From contig NZ_CP144918.1 of NCBI RefSeq assembly GCF_036700095.1, forward strand, positions 2,791,001 to 2,855,000: DNA of 64,000 nt, given 5' to 3'. The notes below the pieces were generated by a model. The model did no database searches, was not told where the DNA came from, and was given only the letters and a program-made list of their open reading frames with translations. Positions 8,797 to 17,265 of this stretch are shown here, one piece after another. The position numbers and the translations under genes are program-made. This DNA is from Pelagerythrobacter marensis (GTDB lineage: Bacteria > Pseudomonadota > Alphaproteobacteria > Sphingomonadales > Sphingomonadaceae). Position 1 is the stretch's first letter. Every line of letters begins with the position of its first letter.

Positions 8797-9704
8797 GCGG
8801 CGCGGATCTGCTTGCCGAATGGCGCGATCATCTGGCGCGCGACCGCCGCCGATCGCCGCATACGGTGCGGGCCTATCTGGCCGCAGCGCAGCGGTTGATC
8901 GCCGCGACCGGCTGTAGCGACTGGCAGTCGGCCGCCGCGATCGACGCGCAGGGCCTGCGTGCCCAGCTCGCCGGCCGTCGTGCGGAGGGGATCGGAAACG
9001 CCTCTGCTGCGCGCGAGCTTTCCGCGCTGAAAGCGTTCGTCGCCTATGCGCGCGCGCGCGCCGGGCATGTGGATGCCGCGCCCCCTCGCGTGCGGGGGCC
9101 GCGGATTCGCAAGGGACTGCCCCGCCCGATCACGCCCGACGAAGTGGCCAATCTCGCCGATCTCGTCGCCGCCGACGCCGCGGAGCCGTGGATCGGCGCG
9201 CGCGACCGTGCGGTGCTGCTGCTGCTCTATGGTGCCGGGCTGCGCATTGCGGAGGCACTCTCGCTCACCGGCGGCGATGTCCCCCTGGGCGAGACGCTTG
9301 CGGTTACCGGCAAAGGCGGCAAGCAGCGAGTCGTGCCGATCCTGCCGGTCGTCGCTGCGGCGGTTGCCGACTATGTGCGGCAATGCCCCTGGCCCGTGGG
9401 CAAGAGAGATCCGATCTTCCGCGGTGCCAAGGGCGGCGTGCTGAACCAGGGCATGGTGCAAAAGGCGGTCGCCCGCGCGCGCGTGGCGCTCGGGTTGCCG
9501 GCGACGGCCACGCCCCACGCCTTGCGCCACTCGTTCGCCACGCATTTGCTCGGCGCCGGTGCCGATCTGCGTTCGCTGCAGGAGCTTCTCGGCCACGTCA
9601 GCCTGGGTTCGACGCAAATCTACACGAAAGTCGACGCGGTCACGCTGCTCGACACGTATCGCGCCGCCCATCCGCGCGAGCGGGTCGGGCCCGAGGCGGA
9701 CTGA
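8793..9704 (+). CDS. xerC: Tyrosine recombinase XerC
   Basis: A 303-residue tyrosine recombinase. It has an N-terminal SAM-like core-binding domain (1-90) and a catalytic domain with R151 (GAGLRIAEAL), K174 (GKGGKQR), H242 and R245 (HALRHSFATHLL), H268 (LLGHVSLGS) and the nucleophile Y277 (TQIYTKV). Housekeeping XerC works with XerD at dif to resolve chromosome dimers. The gene is the last of the rph-rdgB-hemW-xerC run rather than beside a tRNA or repeats, which favours XerC over a mobile-element integrase. Confidence 0.92.
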   Translation: MSGADLLAEWRDHLARDRRRSPHTVRAYLAAAQRLIAATGCSDWQSAAAIDAQGLRAQLAGRRAEGIGNASAARELSALKAFVAYARARAGHVDAAPPRVRGPRIRKGLPRPITPDEVANLADLVAADAAEPWIGARDRAVLLLLYGAGLRIAEALSLTGGDVPLGETLAVTGKGGKQRVVPILPVVAAAVADYVRQCPWPVGKRDPIFRGAKGGVLNQGMVQKAVARARVALGLPATATPHALRHSFATHLLGAGADLRSLQELLGHVSLGSTQIYTKVDAVTLLDTYRAAHPRERVGPEAD

Positions 9705-9714
9705 GCGCCCCCGA

Positions 9715-10329
9715 TCAGTCCCCCTCACGCTCCGATCGCGGCGTCCAGGTCGACACTCGCCAGAGGTAGCCCGCCACGGTCAGGGCAACGATCCCGATCA
9801 CGATCCAGCCGAAGGCGTGTTCGTATTCTTCGAGGTAGCGCGCCAGCGCCGCGCCCCCGAGCACGAGCAGCGCGTTCCAGAGGCCGGCACCGACGAACGT
9901 GAAGGCGAGGAAACGCCAGACGCTCATATGCGCGAGCCCGGCGGGGAGCGAGATCATCGTGCGGAAGACCGGGGTGCAGCGCAAAGCCAGGACCACCCAT
10001 TGGCCGTGCCGGCGAAAGAACCGCGAAGCGCCTTCGATATGTTCCCAGTCCAGCGTCAGCCAGCGTCCCCAGCGGTCGATGAACGGACGCATGCGGCGAT
10101 AGCCCCATCTGTTGCCGAGCCAGAACCAGGCATAGTTGCCCGCGGTCGAGCCGACCGTGCCGGCCAGCATAAGCGGCCAGAATGCCATGTCTCCGCGCGC
10201 GACCAGCACGCCGCCGACGCCCATGATCACTTCCGAGGGGATGGGCGGAAATACGTTCTCGATCGCCATCAGCACGGCAATGCCGAGATAGCCGCCCCGC
10301 GCGATCGCCTCGATGATGAAATCCTGCAC
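9715..10329 (-). CDS. DedA family membrane protein
   Basis: About 204 residues with several hydrophobic segments. DedA/SNARE-associated family features are the N-terminal AIENVFPPIPSEVIM, then AGTVGSTAGNYAWFWLGNRWG, then FRRHGQWVVLALRCTPVFRT. Family members are inner-membrane proteins implicated in lipid-carrier translocation and membrane homeostasis. The start is taken as the GTG at 10329, which gives a normal DedA N-terminus 19 bp after gshB; a longer frame exists but would run into gshB. It is last in the rsmI-yraN-gshB-dedA run. Confidence 0.88.
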   Translation of the reverse strand: MQDFIIEAIARGGYLGIAVLMAIENVFPPIPSEVIMGVGGVLVARGDMAFWPLMLAGTVGSTAGNYAWFWLGNRWGYRRMRPFIDRWGRWLTLDWEHIEGASRFFRRHGQWVVLALRCTPVFRTMISLPAGLAHMSVWRFLAFTFVGAGLWNALLVLGGAALARYLEEYEHAFGWIVIGIVALTVAGYLWRVSTWTPRSEREGD

Positions 10330-10348
10330 GGTTTTGTCGGCCGGCGGC

Positions 10349-11305
10349 TTAGAGCGCGGCGTGGCGCGCTTCGATCGCGTCCCAGATGCGGGCGCCGCTG
10401 TCGCTGCCGTTGAACGCATCGATGGCGACGATCCCTGTGGGACTGGTCACGTTGATCTCGGTCAGCCACTTGCCCCCGATCACGTCGATCCCCACGAAAA
10501 CGAAACCCCTGCGCTTAAGCTCCGGCCCCATGGCCGCGCAGATCTCCTCTTCGCGCGCGGTAAGGTCGGCCGCCTCGGCCCGGCCGCCTTGCGCGAGGTT
10601 GGAGCGGAATTCGCCTTCGCCGGGGAAGCGGTTGATGGCCCCGGCGAATTCGCCGTCGATCAGGACGATCCGCTTGTCGCCTTCGGCGACTTCGGGCAGA
10701 AACGGCTGAACCATGTGCGGCTCGGGCCAGGTCTGGTTGAACACTTCCGACAGGGCGGAAAGGTTCGTGCCATCCGCGTCGATCCGAAAGATCGCTTTGC
10801 CGCCGTTGCCATGCAGCGGCTTGACGACGACTGCCCCGTGCTTGCGGTGAAACGCGCGAATGTCCGCCAGTTGCCGGGCGATCAGAGTCGGCGGCATGAA
10901 GCGCGCATAATCGAGCACGAACATCTTTTCCGGCGCGTTCACGACCTCGCGCGGATCGTTGACGACCAGCGTCTCGCCCTTCAGCCGGTCGAGCAGCAGG
11001 GCGGCGCTGATATAGCCGAGGTGGAACGGTGGGTCCTGACGCATCAGCACAACGTCGATCTCGCTGCCGAGGTCGATCTTGCGCAAGTCGCCTTCCCAGC
11101 GGAAATGGTCGCCTTCGACACGCCGGACCGAAACCTCGCGCGCCCAGGCGGTGACCCGGTTTTCCTCCCACGCCAGGGTCGACACGTCGTAGTGCCACAG
11201 GCGGTGCCCGCGGGCCTGGGCCGAGAGCATCAGCGCGAACGAGGAATCGCCCGCGATCCTGACGGTTTCGATCGGGTCCATCTGAACGGCGACGCGTAGG
11301 GTCAT
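10349..11305 (-). CDS. gshB: Glutathione synthetase
   Basis: A 318-residue ATP-grasp enzyme that joins gamma-glutamylcysteine to glycine. Segments typical of GshB are VAVQMDPIETVRIAGDSSFA at the N-terminus, LMRQDPPFHLGYI, KPLHGNGGKAIF in the ATP-binding loop, and TEINVTSPTGI at the C-terminus. The ATG at 11305 is preferred to a longer frame because AAGGAAAG precedes it and it yields the usual length. Its product fits the glutathione-dependent enzymes encoded at 24-32 kb, though the two loci are separate. Confidence 0.96.
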   Translation of the reverse strand: MTLRVAVQMDPIETVRIAGDSSFALMLSAQARGHRLWHYDVSTLAWEENRVTAWAREVSVRRVEGDHFRWEGDLRKIDLGSEIDVVLMRQDPPFHLGYISAALLLDRLKGETLVVNDPREVVNAPEKMFVLDYARFMPPTLIARQLADIRAFHRKHGAVVVKPLHGNGGKAIFRIDADGTNLSALSEVFNQTWPEPHMVQPFLPEVAEGDKRIVLIDGEFAGAINRFPGEGEFRSNLAQGGRAEAADLTAREEEICAAMGPELKRRGFVFVGIDVIGGKWLTEINVTSPTGIVAIDAFNGSDSGARIWDAIEARHAAL

Positions 11306-11369
11306 GTCTTTCCTTCCGTTCGCCCCCGCGATGCCGAGGGACGGATTCTCGGGTGCCCGGGCGATGCCA

Positions 11370-11720
11370 TCAGGGCTGCCAGGCGTTGACGATGTGGCGA
11401 GGGAAACTGCCCGGCGCAAGCAGGATCACATCGATGCGGATGTCTTCGCCATCGTTCGCATATTCGTGCGCCACCGCTTCTGCCGCCGCGGCGACCCGGC
11501 CCAGTCGATATTCGTCGATCGCATGGTCCAGCTCCGCCGAGGACTTGCGCCACTTCACCTCGACGAAAGCGATCACGTTCCCTCGCCGGCAGATCAGATC
11601 GATTTCTCCCAGAGATGTCCTGCGCCGGCGATCGAGAACGCGCCAACCCTGCATCTGCAGCCATAGTGCAGCGCGCCCTTCCCCCGCCCGGCCCTGCCGT
11701 TCGGCGCGTTGCCGCTTCAT
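11370..11720 (-). CDS. YraN family (UPF0102) nuclease-fold protein
   Basis: A 116-residue protein of the UPF0102/YraN family with an endonuclease-like core: RTSLGEIDLICRRGNVIAFVEVKWRK carries the E-x-D ... E-V-K arrangement of restriction-endonuclease-like folds. The biological role is unsettled. It overlaps the rsmI stop by four bases, the standard rsmI-yraN arrangement. The start ATG at 11720 matches the usual N-terminus with a short basic stretch (RQRAERQGR). Confidence 0.88.
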   Translation of the reverse strand: MKRQRAERQGRAGEGRAALWLQMQGWRVLDRRRRTSLGEIDLICRRGNVIAFVEVKWRKSSAELDHAIDEYRLGRVAAAAEAVAHEYANDGEDIRIDVILLAPGSFPRHIVNAWQP

Positions 11721-12589
11721 ACCCCGCGAAGTTCCAGTGCGCGGGCATAGAGCGCCCTGCGATCGCGCCCCGTGGCCTTCGCGACTTGTGCCGCGGCCTG
11801 CGAAGGCTTGGCCGATCGGAGGGCGTCCGCCAGGAGCGCGTCGATGTCTTGATCCCCCACCGGGGCGGCCGCCCCCGGGCCGATCATCAGCACGATTTCC
11901 CCCTTCGCCGGACAGGCCGAATAATGCGCGGCAAGATCTTCGGCACGGCCGGTGCGGCACTCTTCGTGCAGCTTGGTCAGCTCGCGGGCGACCGAGACCT
12001 CGCGGTCGGGCAGCATCTCGGCTATCGTTTCGAGCGACTTCACCAGACGCGGCGCGGTCTCGTAGAATATCGCGGTCGCGCTCATCTGGGCAGCGTCGTT
12101 CAGCGCTTCCCGGCGGGCCTTGTCCTTGTTCGGCAGGAATCCGGCAAAAAGGAACCGGTCGTTCGGCAGGCCCGAAAGGGTCAGGCCCGCGATCGCCGCG
12201 CAAGCGCCGGGCAGCGCGGTGATCGCAAGGCCCGCGGTCCGCGCATCCCGCACGAGGCGGTATCCCGGGTCGGACACGAGCGGCGTGCCCGCATCGCTGG
12301 CGAGCGCAACGGCCTTTTCCTGCATCGCGGCGAGAATGCGGGCGCGGTCGGCCTCGCTCGCATGATCGTCATAGCGCCACAGCGGCTTCGACAGGCCCAG
12401 GTGCTTCATCAGCTTGCCGGTAACCCGCGTATCCTCGCACGCCACCGCATCGCAACGTGCCAGCGTCTCGGCTGCCCGCAAGGTTATGTCGCCGAGATTG
12501 CCAATCGGAGTTGCGACTATATAGAGACCGGGTCGGAGGGGTTCGTGGGCCACTTCCGCACCATTGAACACGACGACGGGGAGCCGCAA
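11717..12589 (-). CDS. rsmI: 16S rRNA C1402 2'-O-methyltransferase RsmI
   Basis: About 290 residues. Tetrapyrrole-methylase fold with PGLYIVATPIGNLGDITLRA at the N-terminus, CEDTRVTGKLMKHLG, and ALASDAGTPLVSDPG, all hallmarks of RsmI, which methylates the ribose of C1402 in 16S rRNA. The start is uncertain. The longest frame begins with TTG at 12589, only two bases from the divergent lipoprotein ATG at 12592; GTG codons at residues 7 and 13 are alternatives. Whichever is used, the divergent promoters must lie partly inside coding sequence. Confidence 0.93.
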   Translation of the reverse strand: MRLPVVVFNGAEVAHEPLRPGLYIVATPIGNLGDITLRAAETLARCDAVACEDTRVTGKLMKHLGLSKPLWRYDDHASEADRARILAAMQEKAVALASDAGTPLVSDPGYRLVRDARTAGLAITALPGACAAIAGLTLSGLPNDRFLFAGFLPNKDKARREALNDAAQMSATAIFYETAPRLVKSLETIAEMLPDREVSVARELTKLHEECRTGRAEDLAAHYSACPAKGEIVLMIGPGAAAPVGDQDIDALLADALRSAKPSQAAAQVAKATGRDRRALYARALELRGV

Positions 12590-12591
12590 GC

Positions 12592-13752
12592 ATGAAGCGT
12601 TGGAAACTGGATCGGCGGATGCTGGTTGTCGCGGGGGCGAGCGCCTTCCTGGCGGGATGTCAGATCATCCCCAAGGGCCCGACCACGGCCCCGCCGCCCG
12701 AACCGGTGCCGACCCCCGATCCCGGGCCGTCCGGCCTTCCCACCGACGATACGCGCCATCGCGTGGCTCTGCTCGTTCCCATGTCGGGCGACAACGGCGC
12801 GGTCGGGCAATCGATCGCCAATGCCACCACAATGGCTCTGCTCGACACGAATGCCGACAACCTGCGGATCACGACCTACGACACTTCGTCGGGCGCGCGC
12901 AACGCGGCGCGGCGGGCCATCGCCGATGGCAACCGCCTGATCCTCGGCCCGCTGCTGGGCGACAACGTCCCGCAGGTCCTGGCCGAGGCGCGGCCTGCCG
13001 ACGTGCCCCTGATTTCCTTCTCCAACGACATATCCGTCGCCGGGCCGGACGCGTTCATCATGGGACATATCCCGGACCAGTCGATCGCGCGCAGCGTCGG
13101 CTTTGCGCGCGAGCGGGGCTCTTCCCGGTTTGCAGCGATCGTGCCCGACGGCGAATATGGCCGGCGCGCCGAACTCGCGTTTTCCAATGCCGTGCGCGGC
13201 GCGGGCGGCCAACTCGTCGCGACGGAGCGCTATACCCGCGGCAACACCTCGATCGTCAGCGCGGCCCAGCGGCTGAAGCAGGCGGGCGGATACGATACCG
13301 TGCTGATCGCCGACGGCGCACGTCTCGCCACCCAAGCCGCCGGCGAACTGCGCCCGCGCGGCGCCGGCGACACGCAGATTATCGGCACCGAACTCTGGAG
13401 CGGCGAAAGCGCGGTCACCCGCGCCTCGGCATTGCGCGGCGCGCTGTTCTCCGCCGTTTCGGACGCCCGATTCAAGCGATTTTCCGACAGCTACCGCAAC
13501 CGTTTCGGATCGCAGCCCTATCGCATTTCCACGCTGGGTTACGACGGCGTCCTGCTCGCGCTTCGGGTGGCGCAGGACTGGCGGGTCGGCCGCCCGTTCC
13601 CGGTCTCGCAGCTGCGCGACGATAGCGGCTTTCTCGGCCTCGACGGGCCGTTCCGGTTTCGGCGCAACGGCGTGATCGAACGGGCGATGGAAGTGCGCGA
13701 AGTGCGCGACGGGCAGGTGGTCATCGTCTCGCCCGCACCGCGCGGATTCTGA
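12592..13752 (+). CDS. Penicillin-binding protein activator (LpoA-like lipoprotein)
   Basis: A 386-residue lipoprotein with lipobox LAGC around residue 23, then a proline-rich linker (PPPEPVPTPDPGPS) and a periplasmic-binding-protein fold (VALLVPMSGDNGAVGQS, TTYDTSSGARNAARRA). Proteins of this type sit in the outer membrane and stimulate PBP1a-type synthases. The position opposite rsmI is conserved in proteobacteria and supports the call. GGGGAG lies eight bases before the ATG. Confidence 0.87.
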   Translation: MKRWKLDRRMLVVAGASAFLAGCQIIPKGPTTAPPPEPVPTPDPGPSGLPTDDTRHRVALLVPMSGDNGAVGQSIANATTMALLDTNADNLRITTYDTSSGARNAARRAIADGNRLILGPLLGDNVPQVLAEARPADVPLISFSNDISVAGPDAFIMGHIPDQSIARSVGFARERGSSRFAAIVPDGEYGRRAELAFSNAVRGAGGQLVATERYTRGNTSIVSAAQRLKQAGGYDTVLIADGARLATQAAGELRPRGAGDTQIIGTELWSGESAVTRASALRGALFSAVSDARFKRFSDSYRNRFGSQPYRISTLGYDGVLLALRVAQDWRVGRPFPVSQLRDDSGFLGLDGPFRFRRNGVIERAMEVREVRDGQVVIVSPAPRGF

Positions 13753-13851
13753 CCCCGTGGGCCTGATGCGACCCGATCGCCGGCCAGAGATGGTCGGATA
13801 ACCGCGCGTCGCCACTTGAGCGCAGCCCGGCCTGTCGCCAATAGGCGTATT

Positions 13852-15828
13852 ATGTCCGAAGATCTGTTTGCCAATACGCCCACCTCCAGCGGCGATTACG
13901 ACGCTTCCTCGATCGAGGTTCTCGAAGGGCTGGAGCCCGTGCGCCGCCGCCCGGGCATGTATATCGGCGGGACCGACGATCGCGCGCTGCATCACCTCGC
14001 TGCCGAAGTGCTCGACAATGCGATGGACGAAGCCGTTGCCGGCCACGCCTCGCGGATCGAGGTTTCGCTGGAGGAAGGCAACCGGCTGACGATCGCCGAC
14101 AACGGCCGCGGCATTCCGGTCGCCGAACACCCCAAATTCCCCGGCAAGTCCACGCTCGAGGTGATCCTCTCCACCCTGCATTCGGGCGGCAAGTTTTCGG
14201 GCAAGGCCTATGCCACCAGCGGCGGCCTTCACGGCGTGGGCGTGTCGGTGGTCAATGCGCTGTCCAGCCACACCCGGGTGGAGGTCGCACGGGATCGGCA
14301 GCTCTACGCCCAGGAGTTTGCGCGCGGCGCGGCGCTGGGCGAGTTGCAGGAACTCGGCCCCACCCCCAACCGCCGCGGCACGACCGTCGCGTTCACCCCC
14401 GACAGCGAGATTTTCGGCGAACGGCAGTTCAGCCCGAAGCGGCTGTTCAAGCTGGCCCGATCGAAGGCGTACTTGTTCGCCGGGGTGGAGATCCGCTGGA
14501 AGTGCGCTGCTGCGCTGACCAGCGAGGACGTGCCGGCCGAAGCGGTCTTCAAGTTCCCCGGCGGCCTTGCCGACCACCTGACCGAACAAGTGGGCGATCG
14601 CGAGTGCGTCACCAGTCAGCCATTCGCCGGAACGCAGGATTTTCCCGATGGCCAGGGCCGCGTCGAATGGGCGATCGCCTGGCCGCTGTGGTCGGACGGC
14701 TCGACCAGCTGGTACTGCAATACCGTTCCGACACCCGACGGGGGCACGCACGAACAGGGTCTGCGGGCGGCACTGACGAAGGGCTTGCGCGCGTTCGGCG
14801 AACTGGTGGGGCAGAAGAAGGCGAAAGATATCTCTGCCGACGATGTGATGACCGGCGCGGAGACCATGCTCAGCGTCTTCATCCGCGATCCCCAGTTCCA
14901 GAGCCAGACCAAGGACCGCCTGACTTCGCCCGAAGCCGCACGACTGGTCGAAAACGCGGTGCGCGATCATTTTGACCACTTCCTGTCTGACAACATGGAG
15001 CGCGGCAAGGCGCTGCTCGGCGCGGTGATGGAACGCATGGACGAACGGCTCCGGCGCAAGCAGGAACGCGAGGTCAAGCGCAAGACGGCGACCAATGCGA
15101 AGAAGCTGCGCCTGCCGGGCAAGCTGACCGATTGCAGCGGGGAGACGGGCGGCGAGACCGAGCTTTTCATCGTGGAGGGCGACAGCGCCGGCGGCAGCGC
15201 CAAGCAGGCGCGCGACCGCAAGACCCAGGCGATTCTCCCGATCCGTGGCAAGATCCTCAACGTCGCTTCCGCCAGCGCGGACAAGATCCGCGCGAACAGC
15301 GAAATCGCCGATCTCGCCCTCGCCCTCGGCTGCGGCACGCGCAAGGATTGCGACGTGGAGAGCCTGCGTTACGACCGCATCGTGATCATGACCGACGCCG
15401 ATGTCGACGGCGCGCATATTGCGACCTTGTTGATGACGTTCTTCTTCCAGGAAATGCCCGAGGTCGTGCGCCGCGGGCACCTGTTTCTAGCCCAGCCCCC
15501 GCTCTATCGCCTGACCGCCGGCAAGGAGAGCGCCTATGCCCGCGACGACGCCCATCGCGCGGAGCTGGAAGCCACGCTGTTCAAGGGGAAGAAGGTGGAA
15601 GTCGGTCGGTTCAAGGGGCTCGGCGAAATGAACCCTCAGCAGTTGCGCGAAACGACGATGAACCCCGAAACGCGCAGCCTGATCCGTATTACCCTGCCGG
15701 CCGAGCACGAGCAGCGCCACGCGGTGAAGGAGCTGGTCGACCAGCTGATGGGGCGGAACCCGGAACACCGGTTCAACTTCATCCAGAACCGCGCCGGCGA
15801 ATTCGATCGCGAAATGATCGACGCCTGA
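13852..15828 (+). CDS. parE: DNA topoisomerase IV subunit B
   Basis: A 658-residue GyrB/ParE protein. GHKL ATPase motifs are EVLDNAMDEA, DNGRGIPV and GGLHGVGVSVVNALS. The TOPRIM domain has EGDSAGGSAKQARDR and MTDADVDGAHI, the metal ligands, and the C-terminus has GRFKGLGEMNP. The length without a GyrB-type insertion and the LPIRGKILNVASA segment favour ParE. The ATG at 13852 begins MSEDLFANTP; the frame is open 36 bp further upstream but that part is not conserved-looking. parC is not in the window. Confidence 0.93.
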   Translation: MSEDLFANTPTSSGDYDASSIEVLEGLEPVRRRPGMYIGGTDDRALHHLAAEVLDNAMDEAVAGHASRIEVSLEEGNRLTIADNGRGIPVAEHPKFPGKSTLEVILSTLHSGGKFSGKAYATSGGLHGVGVSVVNALSSHTRVEVARDRQLYAQEFARGAALGELQELGPTPNRRGTTVAFTPDSEIFGERQFSPKRLFKLARSKAYLFAGVEIRWKCAAALTSEDVPAEAVFKFPGGLADHLTEQVGDRECVTSQPFAGTQDFPDGQGRVEWAIAWPLWSDGSTSWYCNTVPTPDGGTHEQGLRAALTKGLRAFGELVGQKKAKDISADDVMTGAETMLSVFIRDPQFQSQTKDRLTSPEAARLVENAVRDHFDHFLSDNMERGKALLGAVMERMDERLRRKQEREVKRKTATNAKKLRLPGKLTDCSGETGGETELFIVEGDSAGGSAKQARDRKTQAILPIRGKILNVASASADKIRANSEIADLALALGCGTRKDCDVESLRYDRIVIMTDADVDGAHIATLLMTFFFQEMPEVVRRGHLFLAQPPLYRLTAGKESAYARDDAHRAELEATLFKGKKVEVGRFKGLGEMNPQQLRETTMNPETRSLIRITLPAEHEQRHAVKELVDQLMGRNPEHRFNFIQNRAGEFDREMIDA

Positions 15829-15830
15829 GC

Positions 15831-15844
15831 GCCCGCCGGCGGGC
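15831..15844. terminator. Palindrome between convergent parE and hydrolase/OsmC genes
   Basis: GCCCGCCGGCGGGC is a perfect GC palindrome in the 16-bp gap between two convergent genes. There is no T tract, so it is only a candidate bidirectional terminator. Confidence 0.4.
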
Positions 15845-17059
15845 CTATTCGACGCGGCGGGTGTGGATGTGCAGATGCCCCGTCAACGTGCGATGGACAG
15901 GGCACTTGTCGGCAATGTCCATGATCCTGGTGCGTTGTTCGTCGGTCAGCTCGCCGTCGAGTTCTATCCGGCGGTTGAGCGCCTGGATCCGGCCCTCCTC
16001 CCCCTCGACAACATGTGCGCAGTCTTCCTGATGATTGCGATCGTGCGTCAGGTGGATCGTGGCCCCCTCCAGCGGCCATTCGCGCCGTTCGGCATACATT
16101 CGCATGGTCATCGCGGTGCATGTGCCGAGAGCCGCCAGCAGGAGGTCGTAAGGCGTCGGTCCGCTGTCGTCCCCGCCATAGCTCGCCGGTTCGTCGGCAA
16201 CGAAGCGGTGGCTCGCGGTGTGAACCTCCGTGCCGAATTTCCCATGCCCGGTTTTCACCACGATGCCATCGTCGGGCATCGGCCAGTCGTCCCGAATCGG
16301 GAGATAGCGGCTGCTCCAGCCCGCGATGACCGTTGCCGCGAAATTCGCATCGCGTTCGTCGAGCAGGAGATGGTCGGCCCCCTCGAGGCTCACGAAACTC
16401 TTGGGATGGCGCGCGGCCTGGAACAGGACGCCTGCATTCTCGATGCCCACCAGGTCGTCGGTCGGCGAATGCAGCAGCAGCAGCGGCACGCGCAATTTTC
16501 CGACTTCTGCGACCAGGTCGATGTTCTCCACCCGCTCCAGAAATTCGCGGCTCAGTTCGAAGGAACGGCCTCCGATCGAGACCGAGCCGGAACCGCGTTC
16601 GCGAATCGCGGACAGGTCGCCTTCGATGCGTTCCAGCACGTGCGGCACGTTCGAAGGCGCGCCGATGGTCGCAATTGCCGCAACCCGGTCGAAACCGAGG
16701 CCGCCGGCTGCGGCCAGCACCGCCGCCCCGCCCAGGCTGTGCCCGACCAGCAATATCCTGTTGCCGAAACGGTCGGCCAGATAGCGGGCGGCCGCGATCA
16801 AATCGGCAACGTCGGTGGCGAAGCCGGCGCGCCCGAACTCCCCGCCGCTGCCGCCGAGACCGGTGAAATCGAAACGCAGGCACGCGATTCCCTCCCGCGC
16901 CAATGCCCGGGCGGTCGCGACCGCCGCCTTGCTCTGGCGCGTGCACGTAAAGCAGTGCGCGAATAGGGCGGCACCGCGCACAAGGCCCGTCGGCAGTTCG
17001 AGAGATCCGGCCAGTTCGTGTCCGGCTTCGGTCGCGACGCTGATATTTTCGGTGGGCAT
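15845..17059 (-). CDS. Bifunctional alpha/beta hydrolase / OsmC-family protein
   Basis: A 404-residue fusion. Residues 1-250 are an alpha/beta hydrolase with the nucleophile elbow GHSLGG and downstream aspartate and histidine (HSPTDDLVG; EGADHLL). From about 265 the protein is an OsmC-like domain with the catalytic-type cysteine in GTCTAMTMRMYAERR and a second cysteine near QEDCAHV. OsmC proteins reduce organic hydroperoxides using paired cysteines. The same fusion is found in other proteobacteria. The hydrolase may release a peroxide-bearing acyl substrate for the OsmC half, but that is conjecture. Confidence 0.88.
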   Translation of the reverse strand: MPTENISVATEAGHELAGSLELPTGLVRGAALFAHCFTCTRQSKAAVATARALAREGIACLRFDFTGLGGSGGEFGRAGFATDVADLIAAARYLADRFGNRILLVGHSLGGAAVLAAAGGLGFDRVAAIATIGAPSNVPHVLERIEGDLSAIRERGSGSVSIGGRSFELSREFLERVENIDLVAEVGKLRVPLLLLHSPTDDLVGIENAGVLFQAARHPKSFVSLEGADHLLLDERDANFAATVIAGWSSRYLPIRDDWPMPDDGIVVKTGHGKFGTEVHTASHRFVADEPASYGGDDSGPTPYDLLLAALGTCTAMTMRMYAERREWPLEGATIHLTHDRNHQEDCAHVVEGEEGRIQALNRRIELDGELTDEQRTRIMDIADKCPVHRTLTGHLHIHTRRVE

Positions 17060-17265
17060 CGATGCTCCCCAGGTTGACGCGTGAATCGTTTCGCGCCCGG
17101 CTTACCCGCTGCCGCGCCGGATACGAAATTTCGGCGACGGGGAGAAAACGAAACCGGACGATGTGCCCGACCCCCTATCAGGGAATCGGTTCGTTTCAGC
17201 GACAGCGCTCTCGACGCGCTTGCCCGAAGCGTCCACGATTGCAGCGCAACAAGGGGAACCACGCC

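Noticed and set aside
8793-9704. Prophage or integron integrase
   Set aside because: The recombinase is embedded in a housekeeping operon with no att repeats or tRNA nearby; XerC fits better.
9046-9769. Plus-strand open frames inside xerC
   Set aside because: They are out-of-frame shadows of a strongly conserved recombinase with all catalytic residues in the other frame.
12517-15480. 987-codon minus-strand frame opposite parE and the PBP activator
   Set aside because: Spans several genes with no recognisable domain; the plus strand encodes a complete ParE with TOPRIM and GHKL motifs.
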